Shown: positions 6,581-13,867 of the stretch, one piece after another
Position numbering within the stretch: position 1 is the first letter of the stretch
Layout: each line of letters starts with the position of its first letter
DNA from: an uncultured Clostridia bacterium
Lineage (GTDB): Bacteria; Bacillota; Clostridia; RUG12999
Assembly: GCA_949739095.1 (NCBI GenBank)
Contig: CATIYX010000109.1
Location: 1 to 13,867, forward strand
DNA: 13,867 nucleotides
Direction of reading: 5' to 3'
Translations under genes and position numbers: made by a program
Notes under the pieces: generated by a model
Seen by the model: the letters and a program-made list of their open reading frames with translations, nothing else
What the model was told of the DNA's origin: nothing
Databases searched by the model: none

Positions 6581-8287
6581 ATGAAAATGTCAAAGATGTT
6601 GGTCGCCACCTTGCGGGAGGTGCCGGCGGAAGCCGAAATTAAAAGCCATCAGCTCATGCTACGGGCGGGCTTAATGCGTAAAAATGCTGCAGGAATTTAC
6701 TCGTGGCTGCCGCTGGGACTACGGTCTTTGCGTAAAGTAGAACAAATCATTCGGGACGCCATGGACTCGCATGGTGCGCTGGAGGTGTTGATGCCGGCAC
6801 TGTTGCCGGCTGAAACCTATCAGGCATCCGGACGCTGGGAAGTGTTCGGTCCCGATATGTTCCGGCTGAAAGACCGTGGAGAGCGGGATTTTTGTCTGGG
6901 ACCGACGCATGAAGAAGTATTCACGGAACTGGTAAAAAATGAAGTGAAATCTTATAAAGCACTCCCCATGACAATTTACCAGATTCAGTCGAAATACCGC
7001 GACGAACGCCGTCCGCGTTTTGGTGTGATGCGCAGCCGTGAATTCATCATGAAAGACGCCTATAGCTTTGACAAAGACGAAGCAGGACTGGATAAAAGCT
7101 ATCAGAATATGTATAAAGCCTACTGTCATGCATTTGACGCAATGAAACTGGATTATATTGTGGTCGATGCGGATTCAGGAGCAATGGGCGGCAGCGGCAG
7201 TCAGGAATTCATGGTAAAAAGTGAAGTGGGCGAAGATACCATTGCGTTTTGCGATACATGCGGCTATGCGGCAAACAGCGAAAAAGCCCCTTGCATACCA
7301 ACCAAGGTAGATTGTCCGGCAGGAGATTTGCCGCTGGAAAAAATTCATACGCCAAATGTAAAAACGATTGAAGAATTGCAGCAATATATGAACTGCGGCG
7401 CGGAACTGTTCGTGAAAACGATTATCTATACAGCGGACGAAAAACCTGTTGCCGTGATGGTGCGCGGTGACCGTGAAGTCAATGAAGTGAAACTGAAAAA
7501 CTATTTGAATTGTCAGGAACTTGCACTGGCAGAACCGGCAGTAGTGCAGGAAGCGACACATGCTGCAGTTGGCTTTGCGGGACCTATCGGCATTTCCTGC
7601 GACCTATTGATGGACAGCGAAGTGGAACAAATGCAAAATTTTGTTGTTGGCGCAAATGAAACAGACTACCATTATAAAAACGTACAACTGAAACGTGATT
7701 TCACACCTACAGCAGTGCTGGATTTGCGCACGATTGTAACAGGGGATGCGTGTCCGCATTGCGGCAAACCCATTGGCACAGCGCAGGGCGTGGAAGTGGG
7801 ACATATTTTCAAACTGGGCACAAAATATTCCAAAGCTTTGAATGCAGCGGTGTTGGATGAGAACGGGAAATCCAATGTCGTTGTGATGGGTTGTTATGGT
7901 ATCGGTGTCAGCCGTTGCCTTGCTGCCGTGATTGAACAATATAGCGATGAAAGCGGTATTGTTTGGCCGGTAAGCGTTGCCCCCTACCATGTGGTAGTGG
8001 TGCCTGCAAACAACAAAGATGAAGTGCAAATGCAGTTGGCAGAGCAAATGTATGAACAGCTTTTGGCGCAAGGTATTGAAGCTGTGCTGGACGATCGTGC
8101 CGAGCGCGCCGGTGTTAAATTCAAAGATGCGGAACTGATGGGATTCCCGGTACGTATTACAGCGGGCCGAAGCTCCGGAGACGGTATTGTAGAGTATGTC
8201 GAACGTACTGTGGGTGAAAAGCTGGAATTATCACCGGAGGACGCAGTGAAAAAAGCAGTGGATTATATCAAGGGACAATTGGGATAA
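6581..8287 (+). CDS. proS: Prolyl-tRNA synthetase (bacterial type with editing domain)
   Basis: A 568-residue class II aminoacyl-tRNA synthetase that charges tRNA-Pro with proline. Motif 2 lies at 140-161 (RDERRPRFG ... REFIMKDAYSFD) and motif 3 at 437-453 (GCYGIGVSRCLAAVIEQ). The bacterial-type insertion that removes mischarged alanine spans about 220-405 and contains the conserved lysine K279 (ELFVKTIIY); it is bracketed by CxxC pairs at 224-227 and 391-394. The C-terminal anticodon-binding domain covers about 470-565. The length is that of the full bacterial form. The ATG lies 8 nt after ispF, with AAAGGATG overlapping the end of ispF as ribosome site. A strong terminator follows at 8358. 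The tRNA-Pro gene 340 bp downstream is one of its substrates. Confidence 0.97.
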   Translation: MKMSKMLVATLREVPAEAEIKSHQLMLRAGLMRKNAAGIYSWLPLGLRSLRKVEQIIRDAMDSHGALEVLMPALLPAETYQASGRWEVFGPDMFRLKDRGERDFCLGPTHEEVFTELVKNEVKSYKALPMTIYQIQSKYRDERRPRFGVMRSREFIMKDAYSFDKDEAGLDKSYQNMYKAYCHAFDAMKLDYIVVDADSGAMGGSGSQEFMVKSEVGEDTIAFCDTCGYAANSEKAPCIPTKVDCPAGDLPLEKIHTPNVKTIEELQQYMNCGAELFVKTIIYTADEKPVAVMVRGDREVNEVKLKNYLNCQELALAEPAVVQEATHAAVGFAGPIGISCDLLMDSEVEQMQNFVVGANETDYHYKNVQLKRDFTPTAVLDLRTIVTGDACPHCGKPIGTAQGVEVGHIFKLGTKYSKALNAAVLDENGKSNVVVMGCYGIGVSRCLAAVIEQYSDESGIVWPVSVAPYHVVVVPANNKDEVQMQLAEQMYEQLLAQGIEAVLDDRAERAGVKFKDAELMGFPVRITAGRSSGDGIVEYVERTVGEKLELSPEDAVKKAVDYIKGQLG

Positions 8288-8357
8288 CAAACCACATATT
8301 ATTTATACGATTTTTCCATGTTCGTACACAAAAAAATTTTTATTATTGATTATTTAT

Positions 8358-8428
8358 ACGGTCGCTGTCGGTTCACTGGTGTTCTGCATTTTGTAGCCAC
8401 CGGTAAACCACAGCGGCTGTTTTTATTT
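8358..8428 (+). terminator. Strong intrinsic terminator after proS
   Basis: The arm 8358-8381 (ACGGTCGCTGT, bulged C, GGTT, mismatch, ACTGGTG) pairs with 8398-8420 (CACCGGT, A, AACC, ACAGCGGCTGT), giving about 22 bp including some G-U pairs, followed by TTTTATTT. It ends the CarD-ispD-ispF-proS unit. The region 8429-8535 that follows shows nothing I can interpret. Confidence 0.8.
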
Positions 8429-8535
8429 AGGTAATAAAATAAGCTGCTGAAACCAACCTCGTATTATCTCACAATCCCCCTCTGTTTGGGACTGTTTCGC
8501 TGAGAAGAAAAAGACTGAACACAATGGTATATTTG

Positions 8536-8562
8536 GAAAATTTCAAGAAATTTCAAATTTTC
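8536..8562. repeat. AT-rich inverted repeat next to the tRNA promoter
   Basis: GAAAATTT (8536-8543) is repeated inverted as AAATTTTC (8555-8562), ending 2 bp before the -35 box of the tRNA promoter. It may act as an UP element or be simple AT-rich sequence. Confidence 0.35.
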
Positions 8563-8564
8563 TC

Positions 8565-8593
8565 TTTACAAATGAAAAAAAATATAGTATAAT
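8565..8593 (+). promoter_or_regulatory. Sigma-A promoter of tRNA-Pro
   Basis: TTTACA (8565-8570), a 17-bp spacer and a perfect TATAAT (8588-8593). Transcription would start near 8600, about 25 nt before the mature tRNA. Confidence 0.85.
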
Positions 8594-8624
8594 AAAGGAG
8601 TTGTAGCAGTAATTGCATACATTG

Positions 8625-8701
8625 CGGGAATTAGCGCAGTTTGGTAGCGCGCATCGTTCGGGACGATGAGGCCGCAGGTTCAAATCCTGTATTCCCGACC
8701 A
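8625..8701 (+). tRNA. tRNA-Pro (anticodon CGG)
   Basis: A complete 77-nt cloverleaf with encoded CCA. Acceptor CGGGAAT pairs with ATTCCCG; the D stem is GCGC/GCGC; the anticodon stem CATCG/CGATG encloses the loop TTCGGGA, reading CGG; the variable loop is AGGCC; the T arm GCAGG-TTCAAAT-CCTGT has one G-U pair; the discriminator base is A. Decodes CCG. It has its own promoter and terminator and lies beside proS. Confidence 0.96.
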
Positions 8702-8735
8702 AATTGGAACGGACTTTGCTCCGTTCCAATTTTTC
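8701..8735 (+). terminator. Intrinsic terminator of tRNA-Pro
   Basis: A 13-bp perfect stem (AAATTGGAACGGA, 8701-8713, with 8720-8732), loop CTTTGC and a run of Ts, beginning at the last base of the tRNA. Confidence 0.9.
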
Positions 8736-8737
8736 TT

Positions 8738-8792
8738 TATACAACAAAACGAGTATTACTGCTCCAATCAGTAATACTCGTTTTGTTGTATA
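8738..8792. repeat. 24-bp perfect inverted repeat; probable bidirectional terminator
   Basis: The arms 8738-8761 and 8769-8792 are exact reverse complements over 24 bp, with loop CTCCAAT. Each arm has an A4-C-G core, so both strands show an A-run before and a CGTTTTGTTG run after the inner GC-containing stem, as expected for a terminator that works in both directions. It lies where rightward tRNA and leftward transcription meet. A folded-back mobile-element end is an alternative. Confidence 0.7.
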
Positions 8793-8875
8793 GACTATTT
8801 TGATAATTTATCTAAAAGTTTATCAAACAATTGAATATGGCAGATAGAAATACCGTTTGACTTAATATTTAATCT
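8738..8875 (-). ncRNA. Small RNA candidate, about 140 nt
   Basis: A near-consensus leftward promoter (8882-8910) would start RNA near 8875, and the 24-bp hairpin at 8792-8738 would end it. Between them I find no ribosome-site-plus-start reading frame. An internal hairpin is possible, with TTTGATAA and its complement at 8820-8827 and 8799-8806. Family unknown; the call rests on the promoter and terminator only. Confidence 0.4.
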
Positions 8876-8881
8876 ATAATC

Positions 8882-8910
8882 ATTATACCCCATCATTCAT
8901 GGTATTTCAA
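8882..8910 (-). promoter_or_regulatory. Leftward sigma-A promoter downstream of the lyase gene
   Basis: On the minus strand, TTGAAA (8905-8910), a 17-bp spacer and a perfect TATAAT (8882-8887). It begins only about 70 bp past the lyase stop codon and has no protein gene in front of it before the tRNA, so it probably drives a small RNA. Confidence 0.65.
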
Positions 8911-8981
8911 TCAAATTCCGTGTCCATATGCCGCTCTTTGATAAAAATACTATCTTATTTTATAGAGCGTCTTTATATTCT

Positions 8982-11798
8982 CTAATTCCACACCTCTGCC
9001 GCGGCTATCGGCGCCAAATTATCATCCCATAAATATCCTTTCACGCTGATACGTGTTGCCACATTACCGCTCGTATAGCGCGTCTCCAGCTCCTCTGGCA
9101 GTGTCACCTCAGTTTGTGCTGTTATCAGACCGCCGACTGCTGTCATTTCAGCGGTACGAATGGTTAAAATCTCCTGTTTTTTTAGGGTGTGCGCACTGTC
9201 ATCCGCATAACTATCCTTTTGCACTACTGCGTAAAGTTTTGTATTTTCCGTCTTTTTCGCCAGCGCCTGAATCTGATAAGTTTTACCCGGCTGCAATTTT
9301 TCCGGCGCGTCAGCCATTGATATACCAATCGGCTGCAAACTGCCGAATACCGGTCGCGGTATGCGTAGCGTCACGCTGCCCTCCTGCACCCAATCGGAAA
9401 GGGTTGCATCGCTGCTGCCAATATTCAGCGACCCGTTGCTCATAATTTTTGCCGGAAAATGCGTACGTTTTGCGCCTCCCGCTGCAATTTCATAGCCCGC
9501 TTCTCCATTCAATTTTACTTGTTGTCCCTGTATTTCCGTCATCTGATGACCCAATCCGGTTCCATCTCCAAATGTTTCCATTCCCCATAATCCTTGCAGC
9601 TCTGCCGGAACGTCTTTCTCCAGCGTCAACATATCTCCCTGTGCACTCACAATACGGGTAGTAAAATCCTGTACGCTATAGAGTGCTGCAGTCTCTGTGC
9701 AAATACTGCCCTCGCCATATACATATCCCCATTGTACAACACCATCCGCTTTTTTTCGGTGCAGCACTGCTGCGCTTCCGCAAAACGCTATACCGTTATA
9801 AGTACGTGGCGTGGTATCATCAGACAGATAAATCCAGTCCTCCCATTCTCCTAAATCAATAATCGCAAGCGTTGCCATAGGACTATCTGCAAAATCTATC
9901 CAACGGATATCCTGCACTTTGGCAGCTTCCTGTGCGCGTGTACCTTCATAGAGTGCACCAAACACCGTTGTATCCTGCGCCGTTACCTCTCTGCGCTGAT
10001 ACAAATGCGGTGGATTCACCTCTGTCTGTCGCATACCTGGCATACTGGACAATGCATATTCCGCGCCCTGCACACCTTTGAGAAACAAATGTAAGCTACT
10101 GCCGCTTTGCTGTCCTGTCCACGTAGCCTTGCTATCGTTTTCCGCACTGCCGCGTTTCGCTTCAGTAAACAATATTTGCTCTGCCATCAGTCCCTGTTTT
10201 CCTTCCGCTTTTAGCTGCGTGCCCAAGTTTCCTGCCGTACTGCTGACCGGCATATCTGATGTGACGTCCATCTTTTCATCCTCACTGCCGCGCAGAAAAT
10301 TTTCATGTACAACGCCGCCGCGCAGCCGTTGAACATCCAGCGTATAGGAATGCGTATCATCTACTGCAACCGTTACCAATGCGCGCCGTTTCACATTATT
10401 TTGCTGTGCTTCCGGCATAAGCTGACTTGCTTCAATGAATTGCACCTTACCGTCTGATGTCGTTCCGTCATCATATGCCAACAAGGCAGGACGGGTATAT
10501 TGTCCCAGCAATGGTCTATAGTCTGTGATTTCTGCTGTAATCCACGATTCATTATGTGTAACAGCATTCATATGGAAAAATCGGTTGGGTTCCTTGCCCG
10601 AAACAGGATATCCACCATCCGGCAGCAGTTCCGCACCGTTTGCCCAATAGGTCAACGACAGATAGTTCCCGTGTCCGTGTCCGCCGCCATAGGGCAGTCC
10701 TGCCGCCACGGGCGGAAACAGAAGCGATACTTGCTGTGCCCCCGCTGTAGTTCCATGACGCATCGCATACAGTCCGAAATGATTCAGTTCAAAATTATCC
10801 AGATGCGCTGCCTGAATGGTCTGTGATAAATTGGGATTCCCATTTCCCGTAATTGCAGAAGGGTGTGTGTCATGCATTGCCATAGTAGCGCCGTTAGGAT
10901 ATTTTGTTTGGCTAATCGCCTGCTGCGCTTTCGGTATCAGCGGCCAGCGGGAAGTAAGATCGGTTTTGTGCAATTCCAATCCAAGTAATTCATCCTGATA
11001 TCCTGCCGGGTCATCCCATTTTTTGATTAACTGAATTGCTTCCAGACAGTTGCCCAAAAGTTGCTGTCCATAGGATGTGGTTCCTTCACTCCACATGCCG
11101 TCCGCATACCACTGCGAATCTGCATATGCGTCGTCTATCAACGCAATTGCCCAACGCATCATGGTGGGGTCATTCAAAATCCACGCTGTTCCAACTAAAT
11201 TTTTAATGGCAAATCCACCAAGATTATTAATATATTTCCCTCTGTTTTCTTCATACATCCGATGTGCCAACGCAGCAAAATAGTTTTCTATCAGCGCACG
11301 CGTATCCGTTCCGTATAGAGTATCCATTTGTGCAAAACCCGGACTATTATAAACGAAATCATAGGCAATCACCAGATAGGCAGGAATCAAATTCGCCATA
11401 TTCCAAAAATCATCTTGCTCTGCCGTCTCGGAAATTTTTTCATAATTTTGCGCTGTCAACACCAATGCATGCAATATTTTTTCTGCATATGCTTCATCGC
11501 CGTCCGCTGCATAAAGCTGTCCCAAACGAGCTACCTCTTTTTCATAGTCAGGACGCGTTATGATATCTTTAGGCAACGCCGCGCGCACACGGTCCACATA
11601 TGCCGCAACGGATAGTTCGACCACTTCCGCTACCGCTGTCCGCTTTGCCTCCATTGTTTCACGCAGGATGTCCCGTGCGCTATATTGCAGCATTCCGTTA
11701 TATACAGTCTCTCCTACCGGATGTTGCATTTCAGCGGTTACAGGCAGACAGCCACAAAGTAGCGCCACTATCCATAATAGACAAATCCATTGTTTCAT
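8982..11798 (-). CDS. Secreted heparinase II/III-family polysaccharide lyase
   Basis: A 938-residue exported protein. Residues 1-22 are a signal peptide (basic start, hydrophobic core, cleavage likely after VTA); C17 gives a poor lipobox, so release rather than lipidation is favoured. Residues ~40-345 are helical, as in the alpha/alpha toroid of heparinase II/III and related alginate lyases, with DGMWSEGTTSYG at 233-244. The hallmark of the beta-sandwich domain follows at 372-397: GGHGHGNYLSL, WANGAELLPDGGYP; H374, H376, D394 and H415 are candidate catalytic or metal residues. Residues ~640-938 are further beta-rich sequence without a recognised domain. Such enzymes cleave uronic-acid polysaccharides by beta-elimination; the substrate cannot be read from sequence. 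It has a strong GGAGG site, its own promoter and no operon partner. Confidence 0.85.
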   Translation of the reverse strand: MKQWICLLWIVALLCGCLPVTAEMQHPVGETVYNGMLQYSARDILRETMEAKRTAVAEVVELSVAAYVDRVRAALPKDIITRPDYEKEVARLGQLYAADGDEAYAEKILHALVLTAQNYEKISETAEQDDFWNMANLIPAYLVIAYDFVYNSPGFAQMDTLYGTDTRALIENYFAALAHRMYEENRGKYINNLGGFAIKNLVGTAWILNDPTMMRWAIALIDDAYADSQWYADGMWSEGTTSYGQQLLGNCLEAIQLIKKWDDPAGYQDELLGLELHKTDLTSRWPLIPKAQQAISQTKYPNGATMAMHDTHPSAITGNGNPNLSQTIQAAHLDNFELNHFGLYAMRHGTTAGAQQVSLLFPPVAAGLPYGGGHGHGNYLSLTYWANGAELLPDGGYPVSGKEPNRFFHMNAVTHNESWITAEITDYRPLLGQYTRPALLAYDDGTTSDGKVQFIEASQLMPEAQQNNVKRRALVTVAVDDTHSYTLDVQRLRGGVVHENFLRGSEDEKMDVTSDMPVSSTAGNLGTQLKAEGKQGLMAEQILFTEAKRGSAENDSKATWTGQQSGSSLHLFLKGVQGAEYALSSMPGMRQTEVNPPHLYQRREVTAQDTTVFGALYEGTRAQEAAKVQDIRWIDFADSPMATLAIIDLGEWEDWIYLSDDTTPRTYNGIAFCGSAAVLHRKKADGVVQWGYVYGEGSICTETAALYSVQDFTTRIVSAQGDMLTLEKDVPAELQGLWGMETFGDGTGLGHQMTEIQGQQVKLNGEAGYEIAAGGAKRTHFPAKIMSNGSLNIGSSDATLSDWVQEGSVTLRIPRPVFGSLQPIGISMADAPEKLQPGKTYQIQALAKKTENTKLYAVVQKDSYADDSAHTLKKQEILTIRTAEMTAVGGLITAQTEVTLPEELETRYTSGNVATRISVKGYLWDDNLAPIAAAEVWN

Positions 11799-11836
11799 CT
11801 TATTCCTCCACTATTTTAAAGGTTGATTATTGCCTT

Positions 11837-11865
11837 ATTATAAACCAACTTTTTTTCATACGCAA
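11837..11865 (-). promoter_or_regulatory. Promoter of the polysaccharide lyase gene
   Basis: On the minus strand a perfect TATAAT (11837-11842) lies 17 bp from TTGCGT (11860-11865), a weak -35 box, suggesting dependence on an activator or modest strength. Start near 11830, about 30 nt before the ATG, with GGAGG between. Confidence 0.6.
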
Positions 11866-11953
11866 CATACAAAAACGAAAATGACCAACAAATTCTATAC
11901 GCAGCATTTGATTTTATTATTTGTTGCTTTTTATGCTTTTTTGATAAACGTAA

Positions 11954-11979
11954 GGGCAGCGGTTTCTCATCCGCTGCCC
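11954..11979 (-). terminator. Terminator after the SLH protein gene
   Basis: A 9-bp perfect GC-rich stem (GGGCAGCGG with CCGCTGCCC) and 8-nt loop, 57 bp past the stop codon. On the minus strand it is followed by TTACGTTTAT, a poor T-run. It separates the SLH gene from the lyase promoter. Confidence 0.65.
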
Positions 11980-12036
11980 CATGTATTACATAATCTTTCC
12001 GCTATGCCGTTTATATCATGATACCACGATACATTA

Positions 12037-13867
12037 TTACCACATATATTTTGTCAGTTCATAAACAACTTTTGCCGCTTCCGCACGCGTACATTGCTGT
12101 GCCGGTGCAAAACTGCCGTCACCCATACCGGAAATAACGCCTGCTTGCTGGAGTGTATAGACATTATCCAGCGCCCAGTCAGAAATCATGCTATTGTCGG
12201 TAAAATCTGCTTTTTCTTTGCTTGCTTTCAGCTCCAGACCCTTTGCTTCTGCTGCACGGCAAATAATTGCCGCCATTTCTTCACGTGTAATTGCACGACC
12301 TGTACCAAAAGAACCATCTCCACTGCCGCCGACAATGCCGAGCTGCGTTGCAGATGCAACATAGGGATAGTACCATTCCTGCACGGAAACATCAGAGAAG
12401 TTTGCTGCCCCTGCACCAGTACCAAATCCAAATGCTTCCACCACAATTTTCACAAATTCTTCTCTTGTGACTGCCCGCTGCGGTTGGAATGTACCATCGC
12501 CCACGCCATTGAGAATGCCGCGTTTGGACAGTTCAGACACTGCCAAATCCGCCCATGCCGCCTGATTCATATCACTGAAATCGGAAAGCGTACCATTGCC
12601 CGGTTGCTGTGGTGTAGACGGCGTCGTCGGTCCTACCGGATTCGGCGCGCTGCCGGTGCCAATCACCGTGTTACTACTGCCCGGTCGTCCGCCGCCAGCG
12701 CTGCTACCACCGCCGATTCCGCCTCCGCCCGCATTACCGGTGGATTTAAGCACTTTAACAGGGTCAAAAGTTTTTGTGCGTGTTTCTTCGCCATTAGTAA
12801 TGGTTGCTGTCAAGATAACTGTAGTATCACTGCTCGGACGAATCACCGTTCCGTCAGGACGAATCACATTTTCATTTGAGGACGACCAGATAATGGTAGA
12901 ACCATAGGTTCCTCTGATACGCAAAATCAAGTCCTTCACAATCGCTTGCAGGTCAGAGGCGCCTTCAATTTTCAGTTCACGCGTATCGCGTTCAATTGCC
13001 GGTTCCTCCACGACTTTGACAATTCTCGTTGTCACGCCAATGTTGCCCGCTGCATCACTTACGGAATAGGTCAGCACATAGGTGCCCAGTACAGCAGTGT
13101 TCACTGTACCTTCTATTTTAATGCTGCTTGTTACGTCTGTGCTACCATCGCGTGCTGTTGCGCCCAGCTCCGTATAGTCATAGCCCTGCCAGACTTCCAC
13201 TTCCGCTGCACCTTGCAGCATAATCACCGGTGGTTCTACATCTTCGCCTTCCGCCACAACAACAACCTTACGGGTCACTTGCTGTGCACGGTTGCCTGAA
13301 CTATCCATTGCATCGTAAGTAATGGTATATTCACCCAAAGTTGCAGTATCCACAGTATCGCCGCCAACCGTCGCCGAAATATCTGTATCCACATTATCTG
13401 TTACAAGTACGCCAGGGTCTTTCCATGTACTGTTTTGATGGATACGGATGGTTGTCGCACCGTTTAGGTGAATCACAGGCGGCTCAGTATCAGTTTCACG
13501 CACAACTACTGTTCGTGTCACTGTTTCTGCCTTATTTCCCCAAGCGTCTGTAACGTCATAGCTCAAAGTATACGTTCCCAATTTTGAGGTATCGACCGTG
13601 TCACCGGAAACTACAACCGCCGCCGATAAATCATTGCCTGCTTCATCTGTTGCTGTCACGCCCGGGTCGATAAACGTTGTTCCGCGTTCCACTGACATAT
13701 GACTGTCACCGTTTAAGGTAAGGGTCGGTGCAGCAGTGGTCGCATTATAAAGCTCAAATTCATCAAAATACCATGTGCCGGAATAAGTAGAATCACATTC
13801 GTCGATATTAATACGTACATTACGCACTGTCACGCGGTCAAAATTCCAGACGACTTTATCCAAACTA
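12037..13867 (-). CDS. S-layer-anchored multidomain surface protein, 5' end outside the window
   Basis: The last 610 codons of a larger exported protein; the frame is open at the right edge, and a TTG at 13861-13863 is an internal codon, not a start. Numbering from that codon, residues 1-40 (ending TWYFDEFELYN) look like the end of a carbohydrate-binding beta-sandwich. Three Ig-like repeats of the DUF5011 type follow (about 46-122, 127-203 and 210-285), each ending in a SYDVTDAWGN-like motif. An aBig-type Ig domain (about 295-372, with IIWSSSNENVI) precedes a Gly/Ser/Pro linker (375-427). Three SLH domains close the protein (about 429-478, 489-541 and 554-605), the standard device for holding proteins to cell-wall secondary polymers. 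Tandem TAA stops end it. The missing N-terminal part probably carries an enzymatic or binding domain. Confidence 0.92.
   Translation of the reverse strand, partial: SLDKVVWNFDRVTVRNVRINIDECDSTYSGTWYFDEFELYNATTAAPTLTLNGDSHMSVERGTTFIDPGVTATDEAGNDLSAAVVVSGDTVDTSKLGTYTLSYDVTDAWGNKAETVTRTVVVRETDTEPPVIHLNGATTIRIHQNSTWKDPGVLVTDNVDTDISATVGGDTVDTATLGEYTITYDAMDSSGNRAQQVTRKVVVVAEGEDVEPPVIMLQGAAEVEVWQGYDYTELGATARDGSTDVTSSIKIEGTVNTAVLGTYVLTYSVSDAAGNIGVTTRIVKVVEEPAIERDTRELKIEGASDLQAIVKDLILRIRGTYGSTIIWSSSNENVIRPDGTVIRPSSDTTVILTATITNGEETRTKTFDPVKVLKSTGNAGGGGIGGGSSAGGGRPGSSNTVIGTGSAPNPVGPTTPSTPQQPGNGTLSDFSDMNQAAWADLAVSELSKRGILNGVGDGTFQPQRAVTREEFVKIVVEAFGFGTGAGAANFSDVSVQEWYYPYVASATQLGIVGGSGDGSFGTGRAITREEMAAIICRAAEAKGLELKASKEKADFTDNSMISDWALDNVYTLQQAGVISGMGDGSFAPAQQCTRAEAAKVVYELTKYMW

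Noticed and set aside
7604..8071. Leftward 155-codon open frame
   Set aside because: It is antisense to proS motif 3 and the anticodon-binding domain; His- and Cys-rich shadow.
8937..8973. Hairpin with GCTCT/AGAGC ends just after the lyase stop, as a terminator
   Set aside because: The helix is AT-rich with a bulge and is not followed by a T-run on the minus strand, so I cannot support it.
12094..12879. Rightward 261-codon open frame rich in Cys and Arg
   Set aside because: It is antisense to the SLH domains and Gly-rich linker and reflects their codon bias.

Overview
The window looks like chromosomal DNA of an anaerobic Firmicute-type bacterium, most likely a Clostridia member. The evidence is: consensus sigma-A promoters and strong GGAGG-type ribosome binding sites; a bacterial MEP isoprenoid pathway; a bacterial ProRS with an internal editing domain; an S-layer-homology (SLH) cell-surface protein; and an anaerobic corrinoid methyltransferase system. 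No 16S rRNA or species-level marker is present, so I do not name a genus.

Left block (1-4179): a corrinoid-dependent methyl-transfer locus. A leftward, edge-truncated RACo-type reductive activator (2Fe-2S plus ASKHA domains) is divergent from a rightward operon encoding a PocR-domain AraC-family regulator, a B12-binding corrinoid protein and a UroD/MtaA-type zinc methyltransferase. The activator keeps the cobalt reduced, the corrinoid protein carries the methyl group, and the UroD-type enzyme passes it on. The substrate-specific first methyltransferase is not in the window. A 9-bp direct repeat sits near both divergent promoter regions.

Junction (4180-4914): a 29-bp hairpin repeat, a start-less open frame that looks like a gene fragment, and an intrinsic terminator. 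Then comes a sigma-A promoter that matches consensus at all 12 positions and drives a leader or stable RNA. About 150 nt of this RNA folds on paper into a long irregular rod with roughly 47 base pairs. I could not match it to a known RNA family; a 6S-like RNA or a novel operon leader are the leading ideas.

Housekeeping block (4915-8701): a CarD-like RNA-polymerase-binding regulator, ispD, ispF and proS run in one direction with short gaps. They end at a strong terminator and are followed by tRNA-Pro(CGG) with its own promoter and terminator, so the ligase and one of its tRNA substrates are neighbours.

Right block (8702-13867), leftward: a 24-bp perfect hairpin, which is probably a bidirectional terminator; a promoter-hairpin pair that predicts a ~140-nt small RNA of unknown function; a secreted heparinase II/III-family polysaccharide lyase; and the C-terminal 610 codons of a large S-layer-anchored protein with three Ig-like repeats, an aBig-type domain, a Gly/Pro linker and three SLH domains. 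The two proteins suggest extracellular breakdown of an acidic (uronate-containing) polysaccharide at the cell surface.
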